14,855 bases of DNA from Candidatus Falkowiibacteriota bacterium (GTDB lineage: Bacteria; Patescibacteriota; Patescibacteriia; Patescibacteriales; UBA12465): assembly GCA_903857815.1 (NCBI GenBank), contig CAIOGK010000015.1, positions 1 to 14,855 of the forward strand. Direction: 5' to 3'. The position numbers and the translations under genes are program-made. Positions 4,151 to 11,846 of the stretch are shown here, piece after piece (positions within the stretch are counted from its first letter, which is position 1; each line of letters begins with the position of its first letter). Under the pieces are notes generated by a model. That model did no database searches and had not been told where the DNA came from. It was given only the letters and a program-made list of their open reading frames with translations.

Positions 4151-6637
4151 ATGGCAGTTAATTTTATTAAGATTCGCGGCGCTCGAACCAATAATTTAAA
4201 AAATATTGATTTAGATATTCCTCGTGATAAATTGGTTGTTTTTACTGGGCTATCTGGTTCCGGTAAATCATCCTTAGCTTTTGATACGGTATATGCGGAA
4301 GGGCAAAGACGATATGTTGAATCCTTGTCGTCTTATGCTCGCCAGTTTGTTGGTTTAATGGATAAGCCTGATGTTGATATGATTGAGGGTTTATCGCCAG
4401 CAATTTCTATCGATCAGCGAACTGTCGGCTCTAACCCTCGTTCTACAGTTGGGACTGTTACAGAAATTTATGATTATTTGCGCTTGTTATATTCTAAATG
4501 TGGACAGCCATATTGTCCTCATTGTGCAGCAAAATTAAGCAAATCGGCTGAAGAAAAAAAGATTGCTAAAGTTGTTGCTGGCAAGGCGGTTAATTCTTCT
4601 AAAATTGAAAGATTTTTTATATGTAATGATTGTGGCTATAGACGAGCTGATTTAGAGCCACGTGATTTTTCTTTTAATTCCGGTCATGGCGCTTGCCCCG
4701 ATTGTTCCGGCTTAGGAACAAAAATGGAAATAGATGCTGATTTAGTTTTTAATTTAAATTTAAGCATTCTCGAGGGAGCAATTAAACCACTATCGCATGC
4801 TAATCTGAGCGGTAATGGTTTGTTTCTAGATTTAGAAAATTTATCTGCGCGCCATCGTTTTAGTCTTCGAATCGCTGTAAAAGATTTATCTCCAGAAATA
4901 AGAAAAATTATTTTATTGGGCGATGATTATTTTTCAGGAGTTATTAAATATTTAGAAAATAAATATCAAGAAACAAAATCCAATTTTGTTAAACAAGAGA
5001 TTGAAAAAATAATGAGAAGCTCCCTTTGTTCGATGTGCCACGGAGCAAGATTAAAATCAGACGCTTTAGCTGTAAAGATTGGGGGATTATCTATTTTTGA
5101 AGTCTCTCAGTTAAGTATTGATAAACTAAAAAATGTTTTTGCTGATTGGTTTAAAAATTCGAAACTTTTTAATGGTCAAGCGCAAGTAATGGGGCCGATA
5201 GTAAAAGAAATTTCTAAAAATTTAGATTTTTTAGCTGATGTCGGTTTAGGTTATTTAACTCTTTCACGCTCCGCCGTAACACTGTCTGGTGGAGAAGCTC
5301 AAAGAATAAGATTAGCCTCACAAGTTGGGTCAGCCCTTTCTGGGGTCTTATACGTGCTTGATGAACCATCAATTGGTTTACATCAAAAAGATAATGACAA
5401 GTTAATAAATACTCTTAAAAGTTTACGGGATAATGGTAATACAGTAATTGTTGTTGAGCACGACGCGGCAACTATGATGGCGGCTGATTGTTTGGTAGAC
5501 GTTGGTCCTGGCGCCGGTGAAAGTGGGGGGCGTATTTTATTTGTTGGTACTCCGGAAGATATAAAGAAGTGTCCGGAATCATTAACTGGTGCTTATCTTT
5601 CTGGAGCAAAAAAAATAAAAATGCCAAAAGAGTTTCGGAAAGGGTCTGGTAAATTATTAGAAATTATTGGAGCTAAAGAACATAATTTAAAAAATATTAA
5701 CGTTAGTTTTCCTCTTGGTAAATTGATTGCTATCACTGGTGTATCTGGTTCCGGAAAATCAACTTTAATGAATGATATTCTCGCTAATGCTTTAACAAAA
5801 AAATTCTATCGTGCTAAAACTGAGTCGGGAGCGCACCAAGAGATTAAAGGATTAGAATTTATTGATAAAGTTATTGATATCGATCAATCGCCTATTGGGC
5901 GGACGCCTCGTTCTAACCCCGCGACTTATACTGGGCTGTTTACTAATATTCGTGATTTATTTGCTGATTTGCCAGAAGCTAGAGTAAAAGGTTTGGGCGC
6001 CGGTCATTTTTCTTTTAATGTCCCTGGCGGTCGCTGTGAAAATTGTGCTGGCGATGGTGTTATAAAAGTAGAAATGCAATTTTTAACTGACGTTTATTTA
6101 ACCTGTGAAGTTTGTGGGGGTAAAAAATTCAAACCAAAAGTTTTAGAAGTTTTATACAATGGTAAAAGTATCTATGAAGTTTTAGAAATGACTGTTAGTG
6201 AAGCTCGAGAATTTTTTAAGGGGATTCCGGCAATTTTGCAAAAATTAAATACTTTAGATGAGGTTGGCCTTGGTTATATTAAACTTGGACAAAGTGCAAC
6301 TACTTTTTCTGGGGGAGAAGCTCAGCGTATTAAATTAGCCACTGAACTTTCGCGTCGTTCAACTGGAAAAACTTTATATATTTTAGATGAGCCAACTACG
6401 GGATTACATTTTGATGATATCGATAGATTGCTAAAAGTTTTAAATATGTTAGTTGATCAAGGAAATACCGTTTTAGTTATTGAACATAATATCGATATAA
6501 TAAAATCAGTCGATTGGGTAATCGACTTGGGGCCAACCGGTGGTGAGGGTGGCGGTTATTTAGTTGCTGAAGGAACGCCTGATAAAATTGCTCAAAATCC
6601 TAATAGTTTTACCGGCGAATATTTAAGAAAGTCTTAA
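4151..6637 (+). CDS. uvrA: UvrA-type excision-repair ATPase lacking the UvrB-binding domain (UvrA2-like)
   Basis: UvrA dimers scan DNA for bulky damage. This 828-residue protein has both ABC modules: Walker A GLSGSGKS (33-40) and GVSGSGKS (530-537), signatures LSGGEAQR (378-385) and FSGGEAQR (719-726), Walker B LDEP (403-406 and 745-748). Zinc cysteine pairs are at 122/125, 158/161, 182/185, 293/296, 629/632 and 652/655. The C-terminal module (IDIDQSPIGRTPRSNP, 576-590 region) is very close to ordinary UvrA. Usual UvrA is about 940 residues. Here only 32 residues separate Cys125 from Cys158, where E. coli has about 130, so the UvrB-binding domain is absent; the insertion domain (about 195-290) remains. 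This is how class II UvrA2 proteins differ. ATG 4151 gives the usual N-terminus (MAVNFIKIRGARTNNL); an upstream TTG would lie in the terminator. No uvrB or uvrC is in the window. Confidence 0.93.
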   Translation: MAVNFIKIRGARTNNLKNIDLDIPRDKLVVFTGLSGSGKSSLAFDTVYAEGQRRYVESLSSYARQFVGLMDKPDVDMIEGLSPAISIDQRTVGSNPRSTVGTVTEIYDYLRLLYSKCGQPYCPHCAAKLSKSAEEKKIAKVVAGKAVNSSKIERFFICNDCGYRRADLEPRDFSFNSGHGACPDCSGLGTKMEIDADLVFNLNLSILEGAIKPLSHANLSGNGLFLDLENLSARHRFSLRIAVKDLSPEIRKIILLGDDYFSGVIKYLENKYQETKSNFVKQEIEKIMRSSLCSMCHGARLKSDALAVKIGGLSIFEVSQLSIDKLKNVFADWFKNSKLFNGQAQVMGPIVKEISKNLDFLADVGLGYLTLSRSAVTLSGGEAQRIRLASQVGSALSGVLYVLDEPSIGLHQKDNDKLINTLKSLRDNGNTVIVVEHDAATMMAADCLVDVGPGAGESGGRILFVGTPEDIKKCPESLTGAYLSGAKKIKMPKEFRKGSGKLLEIIGAKEHNLKNINVSFPLGKLIAITGVSGSGKSTLMNDILANALTKKFYRAKTESGAHQEIKGLEFIDKVIDIDQSPIGRTPRSNPATYTGLFTNIRDLFADLPEARVKGLGAGHFSFNVPGGRCENCAGDGVIKVEMQFLTDVYLTCEVCGGKKFKPKVLEVLYNGKSIYEVLEMTVSEAREFFKGIPAILQKLNTLDEVGLGYIKLGQSATTFSGGEAQRIKLATELSRRSTGKTLYILDEPTTGLHFDDIDRLLKVLNMLVDQGNTVLVIEHNIDIIKSVDWVIDLGPTGGEGGGYLVAEGTPDKIAQNPNSFTGEYLRKS

Positions 6638-7129
6638 ATCGTGAATAATTTTTAATTCTAACTTTTTATTTTCAGTATTTAAGATAGCAAAAGTTGCTTG
6701 AAAAAAAGTTCCTGATATATTACCAGGGTTTACAATAAACATGTTATTTCTTTTTTCTAGCCAAGGTTTATGGCTATGTCCATAGAATATAAAGTCCGGA
6801 AAGTTTCCGGATTTTTTTATAACTTCTTCTATTTGTTTATCTTGATGACAAAATCCCAGTGTTAGTTCGTCAATTTTTTCGACAGCTATTTCTTGACGAT
6901 ATTTTATATTATCTAAACCATAAAAATCCTCATCAGCAAATGTTTCCCCATTCCCACTTACTAAAAAAATCTCACCGCTAAAATTAGCAGAGAGAAATTT
7001 TAAGGTATCAGAATTACAAATATCACCGCAACAAATAATTTTTGTTATTTTTTTCTGTTTACACCATGTAAGGCAGGTATCTAAATTACTGAGATTGTCA
7101 TGGATATCAGAAATAATCGCAATTAACAT
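6623..7129 (-). CDS. YfcE/MJ0936-type metallophosphoesterase
   Basis: This 168-residue calcineurin-like phosphodiesterase has the full set of metal ligands in order: Asp8 and His10 (SDIHDN), Asp36 (CCGDI), Asn60 (SGNGE), His95 (FCHQD), then His118 and His120 in GHSHKP (117-122). NPGNISG (134-140) is typical of this family near its end. Length fits the YfcE/MJ0936 group, dimetal phosphodiesterases whose natural substrates are mostly unknown; cyclic or nucleotide phosphodiesters are possible. It is the last gene of the four-gene minus-strand operon, five bases after the translin gene, so a joint role in RNA or nucleotide turnover is possible but unproven. Its stop (TTA on the plus strand, 6623-6625) lies inside the end of uvrA, a 15-base convergent overlap with no hairpin terminator. 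No Shine-Dalgarno sequence precedes its ATG. Confidence 0.88.
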   Translation of the reverse strand: MLIAIISDIHDNLSNLDTCLTWCKQKKITKIICCGDICNSDTLKFLSANFSGEIFLVSGNGETFADEDFYGLDNIKYRQEIAVEKIDELTLGFCHQDKQIEEVIKKSGNFPDFIFYGHSHKPWLEKRNNMFIVNPGNISGTFFQATFAILNTENKKLELKIIHDLRLS

Positions 7130-7134
7130 AAAAA

Positions 7135-7710
7135 CTATTTGCCAACTCTTAATTTAATTTCGTAAGCCATTTGTTCCAACTTGCGTAGATGTCCTCTTGA
7201 TTGGTCATATTTAGTTCTTAAATAACCAGTCATATCAAAATCAATTAGTTGAGTCATAATATCTTCCGCCGCTTTCTTTATTTTTGCTACTTCGAAAAAT
7301 TTACCCTTTGCGGCTTGGTTGGTAGCATAACGTACCATTTCTCCGATTAAATCACAGATTCCGCCCAAGTAAGATTCGTAATCTAAATTTAATCCATCAA
7401 TTGCTTTAATATCTTTTTTCTTAATAACAAGATAAAAAGTTTTTCCTTCTAAATATTCTTCCGCCGCCGCCTTATAAGCACCTTCCTTTTTTAATCTATC
7501 GGCTCCGAATCTGCTTTCTAGATTAGCGAAGTTTTTTTCTAATTCTATTAGTTTTGTTTCGGCGGTTTTAAAATCTTGGCGTTGTAATGAAAAAATTATT
7601 TTTTTAGCTTCAAATAAAATATTATTGGAAGCGCTAATTATTTGGCGTCTTTCACTTTCGTTTGCTTGGTAATCTTTTTTTAGAGTTTCTAGAAATTTTT
7701 TATCAATCAT
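7135..7710 (-). CDS. Translin/TRAX-family RNA-binding protein, possible RNase
   Basis: This 191-residue, almost entirely helical protein resembles the archaeal translin family (the COG2178 type). The best block is the C-terminal half: GADRLKKEGAYKAAAEEYLEG (69-89 region), DYESYLGGICDLIGEMVRY (110-128), then DFDMTGYLRTKYDQSRGHL (157-175). Eukaryotic translin and TRAX form the C3PO endoribonuclease. Its catalytic acidic residues lie on neighbouring helices, and here E85xxE88 and D120xxxE124 are placed as candidates, so catalytic activity of the TRAX kind is plausible; this mapping is mine. The charged N-terminal helices (5-68) would form the rest of the bundle. It is cytosolic. The gene lies four bases after the double PilB gene and five before the phosphoesterase gene. 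No Shine-Dalgarno sequence is seen. Bacterial members are uncommon as far as I know. Confidence 0.78.
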   Translation of the reverse strand: MIDKKFLETLKKDYQANESERRQIISASNNILFEAKKIIFSLQRQDFKTAETKLIELEKNFANLESRFGADRLKKEGAYKAAAEEYLEGKTFYLVIKKKDIKAIDGLNLDYESYLGGICDLIGEMVRYATNQAAKGKFFEVAKIKKAAEDIMTQLIDFDMTGYLRTKYDQSRGHLRKLEQMAYEIKLRVGK

Positions 7711-7714
7711 ATAT

Positions 7715-10700
7715 TTAAATTACGCGGAAAACTTCTTCTAAAGTTGTTTCTCCGGCTAGAGCTTTAATTATCCCATCTTGAAGCATGGTAATCATTCCAT
7801 TTTTAATAGCTTCTTGTTCAATTTCGTAATCAGTAGTTTTATCACTTTGAATTATTTTTTGAATAGCTGGCGTCATGGTAATCGCTTCATATAAACCAAT
7901 TCTTCCTTTGTAACCCAATTTCCCACATTTTTCGCAGCCGATACCTTTATAGAAAATAAGGTCTTTTGGGATAATTACGGCTGGATTATTAATGCTTGTT
8001 AATATAGTTTTAACTTTATTTAAATCTTCAGCGGACAGCTCATGTATCTGTTTGCAGTAAGGACAAATTTTTCTAACTAATCTTTGACCAATGGTATATT
8101 CGATTGAGTTAGCTAATGCTTGTTTCTCTACACCTAATCCAGTAAAGCGAGAAATAGCCCCGGCAGCGCTATTAGCGTGGATAGTTGATAAAACTAAATG
8201 TCCGGTCATAGCGGCCTCAATAGCGATTTTTGCGGTTTCATTATCACGAATTTCCCCTATCATCATGATGTTCGGATTTTGTCTGAGTAATGATTTCATG
8301 GCGGAAACAAAAGTGTATCCACTCGCTTCATCTATTTGAGTTTGCATAACCCCAGGAAGTTGATATTCAATTGGGTCTTCAACGGTAATAATCTTAACAT
8401 CCGGTTGATTTAATTGGTTTAAAATACTGTAAAGAGTTGTTGTTTTTCCGCTTCCCGTAGGGCCAGTAGTAACTATAATTCCTTTATTCTTTTTCATGGC
8501 TAATTCTAATGAAGTCAAATTAACTGAAGTAATGCCTAATTTAACCATATCTAAGTTAGCTGCTTCAGTTGTGAGCATTCTGATAACAATAGTTTCGCCA
8601 TAGCCGCCAGAAATAATTGAAATACGACAATCTATTTTATGATTTGGAAGATAAATACTAAAACGTCCATCAAAAGTAGCTCGTTTGATATTGGTTGGTG
8701 TTCCAGCTAAAATTTTTATTTCTGATAAGAGAGGTAAATAGCTTGTTTTTGGTAGAGAAAATATATCATGTAAAATGCCATCAATACGGAATCTAATTTT
8801 TACATCTTCAGCGGTTGGTTCAATGTGTACATCTCCCGCCTCTCTCAAGGCTGCTAGAGCCATGGTTAGTTCTATTAGGTTAGAAGTAGGGATTTCCCTT
8901 GCTTTAACATTTATATCGACGATATTTTTACTAAGTTCAACTGCTTGGGTCATTTGTTCTTGGTTGATACTGATACCACGACCAATGGTTTGAGAAATAA
9001 CGATATCATACAATTCATTAACATAATCAAAATTTCCGATTACCCGGTAAACTTCTTCTAAACTAGTTTCTCCTTCTAAGGCTTTTAAGACTCCGTCTTG
9101 AAGCATGGTAATCATTCCATTTTCAATAGCTTGTTGCAAAATTTTAAAAGATGGCGCCTGGTCAATAGTTAATTGGCGAATATTATCACTCATGGTAAAT
9201 ACTTCAAAAATACCCGAACGACCTTTAAAGCCGGTGAAATTACAATATTCACAGCCTTCACCCGCTTGGTATGTTATGGGGAGAGTTGAGGGAATATTAA
9301 TACCCGTTTTAGGAGAAATAACCGCTAAAATTTTATGGATTACGCCCTCTTCTTCGGGGGTAATAATTTTTTCTTGACGACAATGAGGGCATAATTTTCT
9401 AACTAAACGTTGTCCAATAACCGCATTGATTGAGGGAACTAGAAAATATGGTTTCACCCCAATATCGATTAGTCTAGGGATTACACCGGAGGCGTCATTA
9501 GTATGAAGAGTGGATAATACAAGATGTCCCGTTAAAGAAGCTTGAATGGCAATTTCTGCAGTTTCTAAATCTCTAATTTCTCCAACCATAACTACATTTG
9601 GATCTTGGCGTAAAACTGATCTTAACCCCTCGGAAAAACTAAATCCATGCTTGCTATCTACTTGGCTCTGATTAATTCCTGATAATTGATATTCAATTGG
9701 ATCTTCTAGAGTTATGATTTTAGTTCCGGATTGGTTCAAGTTATTAATTATAGCGTATAGAGTCGTTGTTTTTCCGCTTCCAGTCGGTCCAGTTGTTAAT
9801 ATTAAACCATTTGGTTTGGCAATTTCTTTTTTTAAGGCAGGAAGCACCTCGGGCCTAATACCTAAATTTTCTATATTTAAAGAGGCGGCTTTGGAATCGA
9901 GTAAACGCATTACCACACTTTCTCCGTAAGCGGTTGGTAAAAAAGAACAGCGAACGTCTACGCGCCTATCTTTTAAATAAATAGTATAACGTCCATCTTG
10001 AGGCTTATTTTCAATGTTTATTTTTACTCTCGCTAGTATTTTTAAACGTGAAATAATTTTATGCCATTTTTCACGGCTAATTATTGCCGCTTCTTGTAAA
10101 ACACCATCTAGCCTTAATCTTATAATTACTCCTTTTTCTTCTGCTTCAATATGGATATCACTCGCGCCAACTTTAAGCGCGGCGGCGAGCATCAAAGTAA
10201 CAATATCACTAATATTTACATCATTAAGTTTATCGTTTAAATTTTTGTAGTTTGCAATATCATTTTTGAATTTTTCTAATTGAGCGGGGCTAATTTCAAT
10301 CCCGCTATCGTATTTTTTTACTTTAGGGACAGCGTGATATATTTCTAACGCGTGCTTAAAGCTATTTTCTGAAATTAAATATAATTTTGCATCGGCAAAA
10401 TATTGATTACTTAATTTTTGTACTTCTTCTAATACTTCTGTGGTTGGGTTAAGACAGGCTAAGCGAATATTTTTCCCATCGTAGAAAAAACAAATTGCTT
10501 TTAATTCTACCGCCCTCTCTTCTTGGATGAGGACTAGTGCTTCTGGGCTGATAGGAAATCCAGTTAAGCTAACATAATCTAATCCCAGTTCCTGGGCATC
10601 TCTTTGGGTTTGTCTTTCTAATTCTTTAATTTTGATTTCTTCTTCTTTGTGTGCAAAAAGACCGGCGACGCTTTCGTCGTCGCCTGTCGGATTTATCAAA

Positions 10701-10726
10701 TTTTCGATTGAGTCTAACTTACTCAT
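7715..10726 (-). CDS. Tandem (double-headed) PilB/GspE-type secretion ATPase
   Basis: PilB/GspE ATPases are hexameric motors for type IV pilus extension or type II secretion, usually about 560 residues. This 1003-residue protein carries two complete motor cores. Residues 47-135 look like the N-terminal GspE/MshE domain. Core 1 (about 170-563): ASDIHIE (188-194), Walker A GPTGSGKT (313-320), Asp box LEDPIEY (340-346), Walker B VVMVGEIRD (378-386), His box STLHTND (405-411), zinc cysteines 446/449 and 492/495. Core 2 (about 604-1003): GDVHIE (631-636), Walker A 755-762, Asp box VEDPIEY (782-788), Walker B MMIGEIRD (821-828), His box STIHAN (847-852), cysteines 888/891 and 931/934. Both ATP sites look intact, and core 2 lacks its own N-terminal domain. 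No stop or frameshift separates the halves. It starts three bases after the membrane protein gene. Pilin, PilC and PilT genes are not seen here. Confidence 0.93.
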   Translation of the reverse strand: MSKLDSIENLINPTGDDESVAGLFAHKEEEIKIKELERQTQRDAQELGLDYVSLTGFPISPEALVLIQEERAVELKAICFFYDGKNIRLACLNPTTEVLEEVQKLSNQYFADAKLYLISENSFKHALEIYHAVPKVKKYDSGIEISPAQLEKFKNDIANYKNLNDKLNDVNISDIVTLMLAAALKVGASDIHIEAEEKGVIIRLRLDGVLQEAAIISREKWHKIISRLKILARVKINIENKPQDGRYTIYLKDRRVDVRCSFLPTAYGESVVMRLLDSKAASLNIENLGIRPEVLPALKKEIAKPNGLILTTGPTGSGKTTTLYAIINNLNQSGTKIITLEDPIEYQLSGINQSQVDSKHGFSFSEGLRSVLRQDPNVVMVGEIRDLETAEIAIQASLTGHLVLSTLHTNDASGVIPRLIDIGVKPYFLVPSINAVIGQRLVRKLCPHCRQEKIITPEEEGVIHKILAVISPKTGINIPSTLPITYQAGEGCEYCNFTGFKGRSGIFEVFTMSDNIRQLTIDQAPSFKILQQAIENGMITMLQDGVLKALEGETSLEEVYRVIGNFDYVNELYDIVISQTIGRGISINQEQMTQAVELSKNIVDINVKAREIPTSNLIELTMALAALREAGDVHIEPTAEDVKIRFRIDGILHDIFSLPKTSYLPLLSEIKILAGTPTNIKRATFDGRFSIYLPNHKIDCRISIISGGYGETIVIRMLTTEAANLDMVKLGITSVNLTSLELAMKKNKGIIVTTGPTGSGKTTTLYSILNQLNQPDVKIITVEDPIEYQLPGVMQTQIDEASGYTFVSAMKSLLRQNPNIMMIGEIRDNETAKIAIEAAMTGHLVLSTIHANSAAGAISRFTGLGVEKQALANSIEYTIGQRLVRKICPYCKQIHELSAEDLNKVKTILTSINNPAVIIPKDLIFYKGIGCEKCGKLGYKGRIGLYEAITMTPAIQKIIQSDKTTDYEIEQEAIKNGMITMLQDGIIKALAGETTLEEVFRVI
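7776..7803. repeat. 28-base identity, copy in PilB core 2
   Basis: Identical over 28 bases to 9096-9123. Both encode the NGMITMLQ segment close to the end of each ATPase core. A second shared run of 17 bases covers the Walker A region (8439-8455 and 9765-9781). These are internal traces of the tandem duplication rather than mobile DNA. Confidence 0.8.
9096..9123. repeat. 28-base identity, copy in PilB core 1
   Basis: Partner of 7776-7803. It encodes NGMITMLQ (residues 536-543) with the same codons as the second copy (976-983). Confidence 0.8.
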
Positions 10727-10729
10727 AGC

Positions 10730-11710
10730 CTACTTCTTTTTTTTGAAGGCTCTTTCTAGTTTAGCTTCTCCTCTTCCTTCTTTTAATTCAAGGAAAAGAC
10801 CAGTCCAAACAGATATTTGAAAAGTAGTTAAAAGAGAACCAACAAAAAGGATTAAAGTTAATGATATAAGTAATAGTAAAACAATTAGCCAGGCTAGACC
10901 GTAATTTATTGCAAACATTATGTATGGGAAAATGAAAATGGCGATTAATATTAGAAGAATAAGACCGGCTAAAAAACTAATAATAAATAACATGACCCCC
11001 ATTTCTAAACTAATAAGCCAATTTTTAGAAAATAAATTAATTGATTTTTTTAAAGAATCGGAAAACGATTCGTTATCTAAGACCTTATAAGCAATTGCGT
11101 ATTTAATGATTAAAGATAGGGCTATTGCTGCTGGGGTAAAAATAATAAATGCTAACGTATAGATTACCGCTAGATAAGCCGAACCGTCTACGGCTAAGAA
11201 TAAAAGCGGTACCCCCATTATAAATAGAGTTAAGCCAATAAGAAATTTGATTAAAATGTTAAGGCCTAAAACTGGCCAGAAATTTTGATGACCCTTAGCT
11301 AGATTCTCTCTAATATTTATAACCGCGTCTTTCTTTTTAGCAGCTAGAACTTTTTTGATACTAATTACTAAAGCTGCTTGTGAGGAGATTGCTAGCCAAA
11401 CAAAAGAAATTATTAGGGTTAGAGTAATAATTATTACTGTTAGAGTATTAACAATAGTTAAAATATCATAGGAAAATAAACTAATAAATCCCACAAAAAA
11501 GGCAATAATTGCTTTCCCGACTATTAATATTCCGTTTATATGATAATATGAATTTTCTAAGGCGCTAGCTTGAAAGCTGTTAGCTAAAAGTTGATATTCA
11601 AATGAGCCGCTAGCCGCTGCAATTGAGGCAAATAAACCAAATAACCAGAGATATTTGTGCTTCCAGGAAATATTCCAAGCTTGTTTTAAAAGTGTTCGAT
11701 AAGAAAACAT
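10730..11710 (-). CDS. Polytopic inner-membrane protein of unknown function
   Basis: I do not recognise the family with certainty. The 326-residue protein starts with an amphipathic stretch, LLKQAWNISWKHKYLWLFGLF (7-27). This kind of opening occurs in glycerophosphodiester-phosphodiesterase membrane-domain-like and related uncharacterised proteins. Hydrophobic segments at about 20-34, 61-78, 86-112, 146-172, 178-208, 233-262 and 266-297 suggest six or seven membrane crossings. A basic, mainly cytosolic loop lies at 119-141, and the C-terminus ends in a Lys/Arg-rich tail (310-326). No catalytic motif is visible. It is the first gene of the four-gene operon, three bases before the double PilB gene. 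A role as membrane anchor or accessory of the secretion or pilus machine is possible but only inferred from position. A TATAAT box lies 36 bases upstream of its ATG; no Shine-Dalgarno sequence is seen. Confidence 0.8.
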   Translation of the reverse strand: MFSYRTLLKQAWNISWKHKYLWLFGLFASIAAASGSFEYQLLANSFQASALENSYYHINGILIVGKAIIAFFVGFISLFSYDILTIVNTLTVIIITLTLIISFVWLAISSQAALVISIKKVLAAKKKDAVINIRENLAKGHQNFWPVLGLNILIKFLIGLTLFIMGVPLLFLAVDGSAYLAVIYTLAFIIFTPAAIALSLIIKYAIAYKVLDNESFSDSLKKSINLFSKNWLISLEMGVMLFIISFLAGLILLILIAIFIFPYIMFAINYGLAWLIVLLLLISLTLILFVGSLLTTFQISVWTGLFLELKEGRGEAKLERAFKKKK

Positions 11711-11745
11711 AGAATTAAAGGCTATTTTTATAGTTCAGCTAGTTT

Positions 11746-11774
11746 ATTATAGCTGATTGAAAAAGTTAATAAAG
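11746..11774 (-). promoter_or_regulatory. Promoter of the membrane protein-PilB-translin-phosphoesterase operon
   Basis: On the minus strand a consensus TATAAT (11746-11751) is preceded, 17 bases upstream, by a poor -35 match, CTTTAT (11769-11774). The start site would be near 11739, giving a leader of about 28 bases. It overlaps the divergent argS promoter. Confidence 0.5.
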
Positions 11775-11785
11775 TCTGTTAGTAT
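11757..11785 (+). promoter_or_regulatory. Probable argS-glyS promoter
   Basis: TTGAAA (11757-11762), 17-base spacer ending in TGT, then TAGTAT (11780-11785), an extended -10 arrangement with two mismatches in the -10 box. A second possible -10, TATGAT (11823-11828), lacks a -35 and would leave a leader of only about 12 bases. No T-box antiterminator is visible in the leader. Confidence 0.45.
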
Positions 11786-11846
11786 TATAACATAATTCAA
11801 TATTATTACCAAGGATTTAGGGTATGATAAGTGTTATTTAAACGCT

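Noticed and set aside
8091..10250. Several plus-strand open frames of 70-90 codons opposite the PilB gene
   Set aside because: They lie wholly antisense to strongly conserved ATPase cores, have no ribosome-binding site and resemble no protein family.
7715..10726. The PilB gene as two genes joined by a sequencing error
   Set aside because: The frame is continuous across the linker (about residues 564-603), which has normal coding character and no degenerate stretch, though only an independent genome can exclude it.
11786..11846. A T-box leader before argS
   Set aside because: The leader is too short and lacks the T-box motif and a terminator/antiterminator pair.
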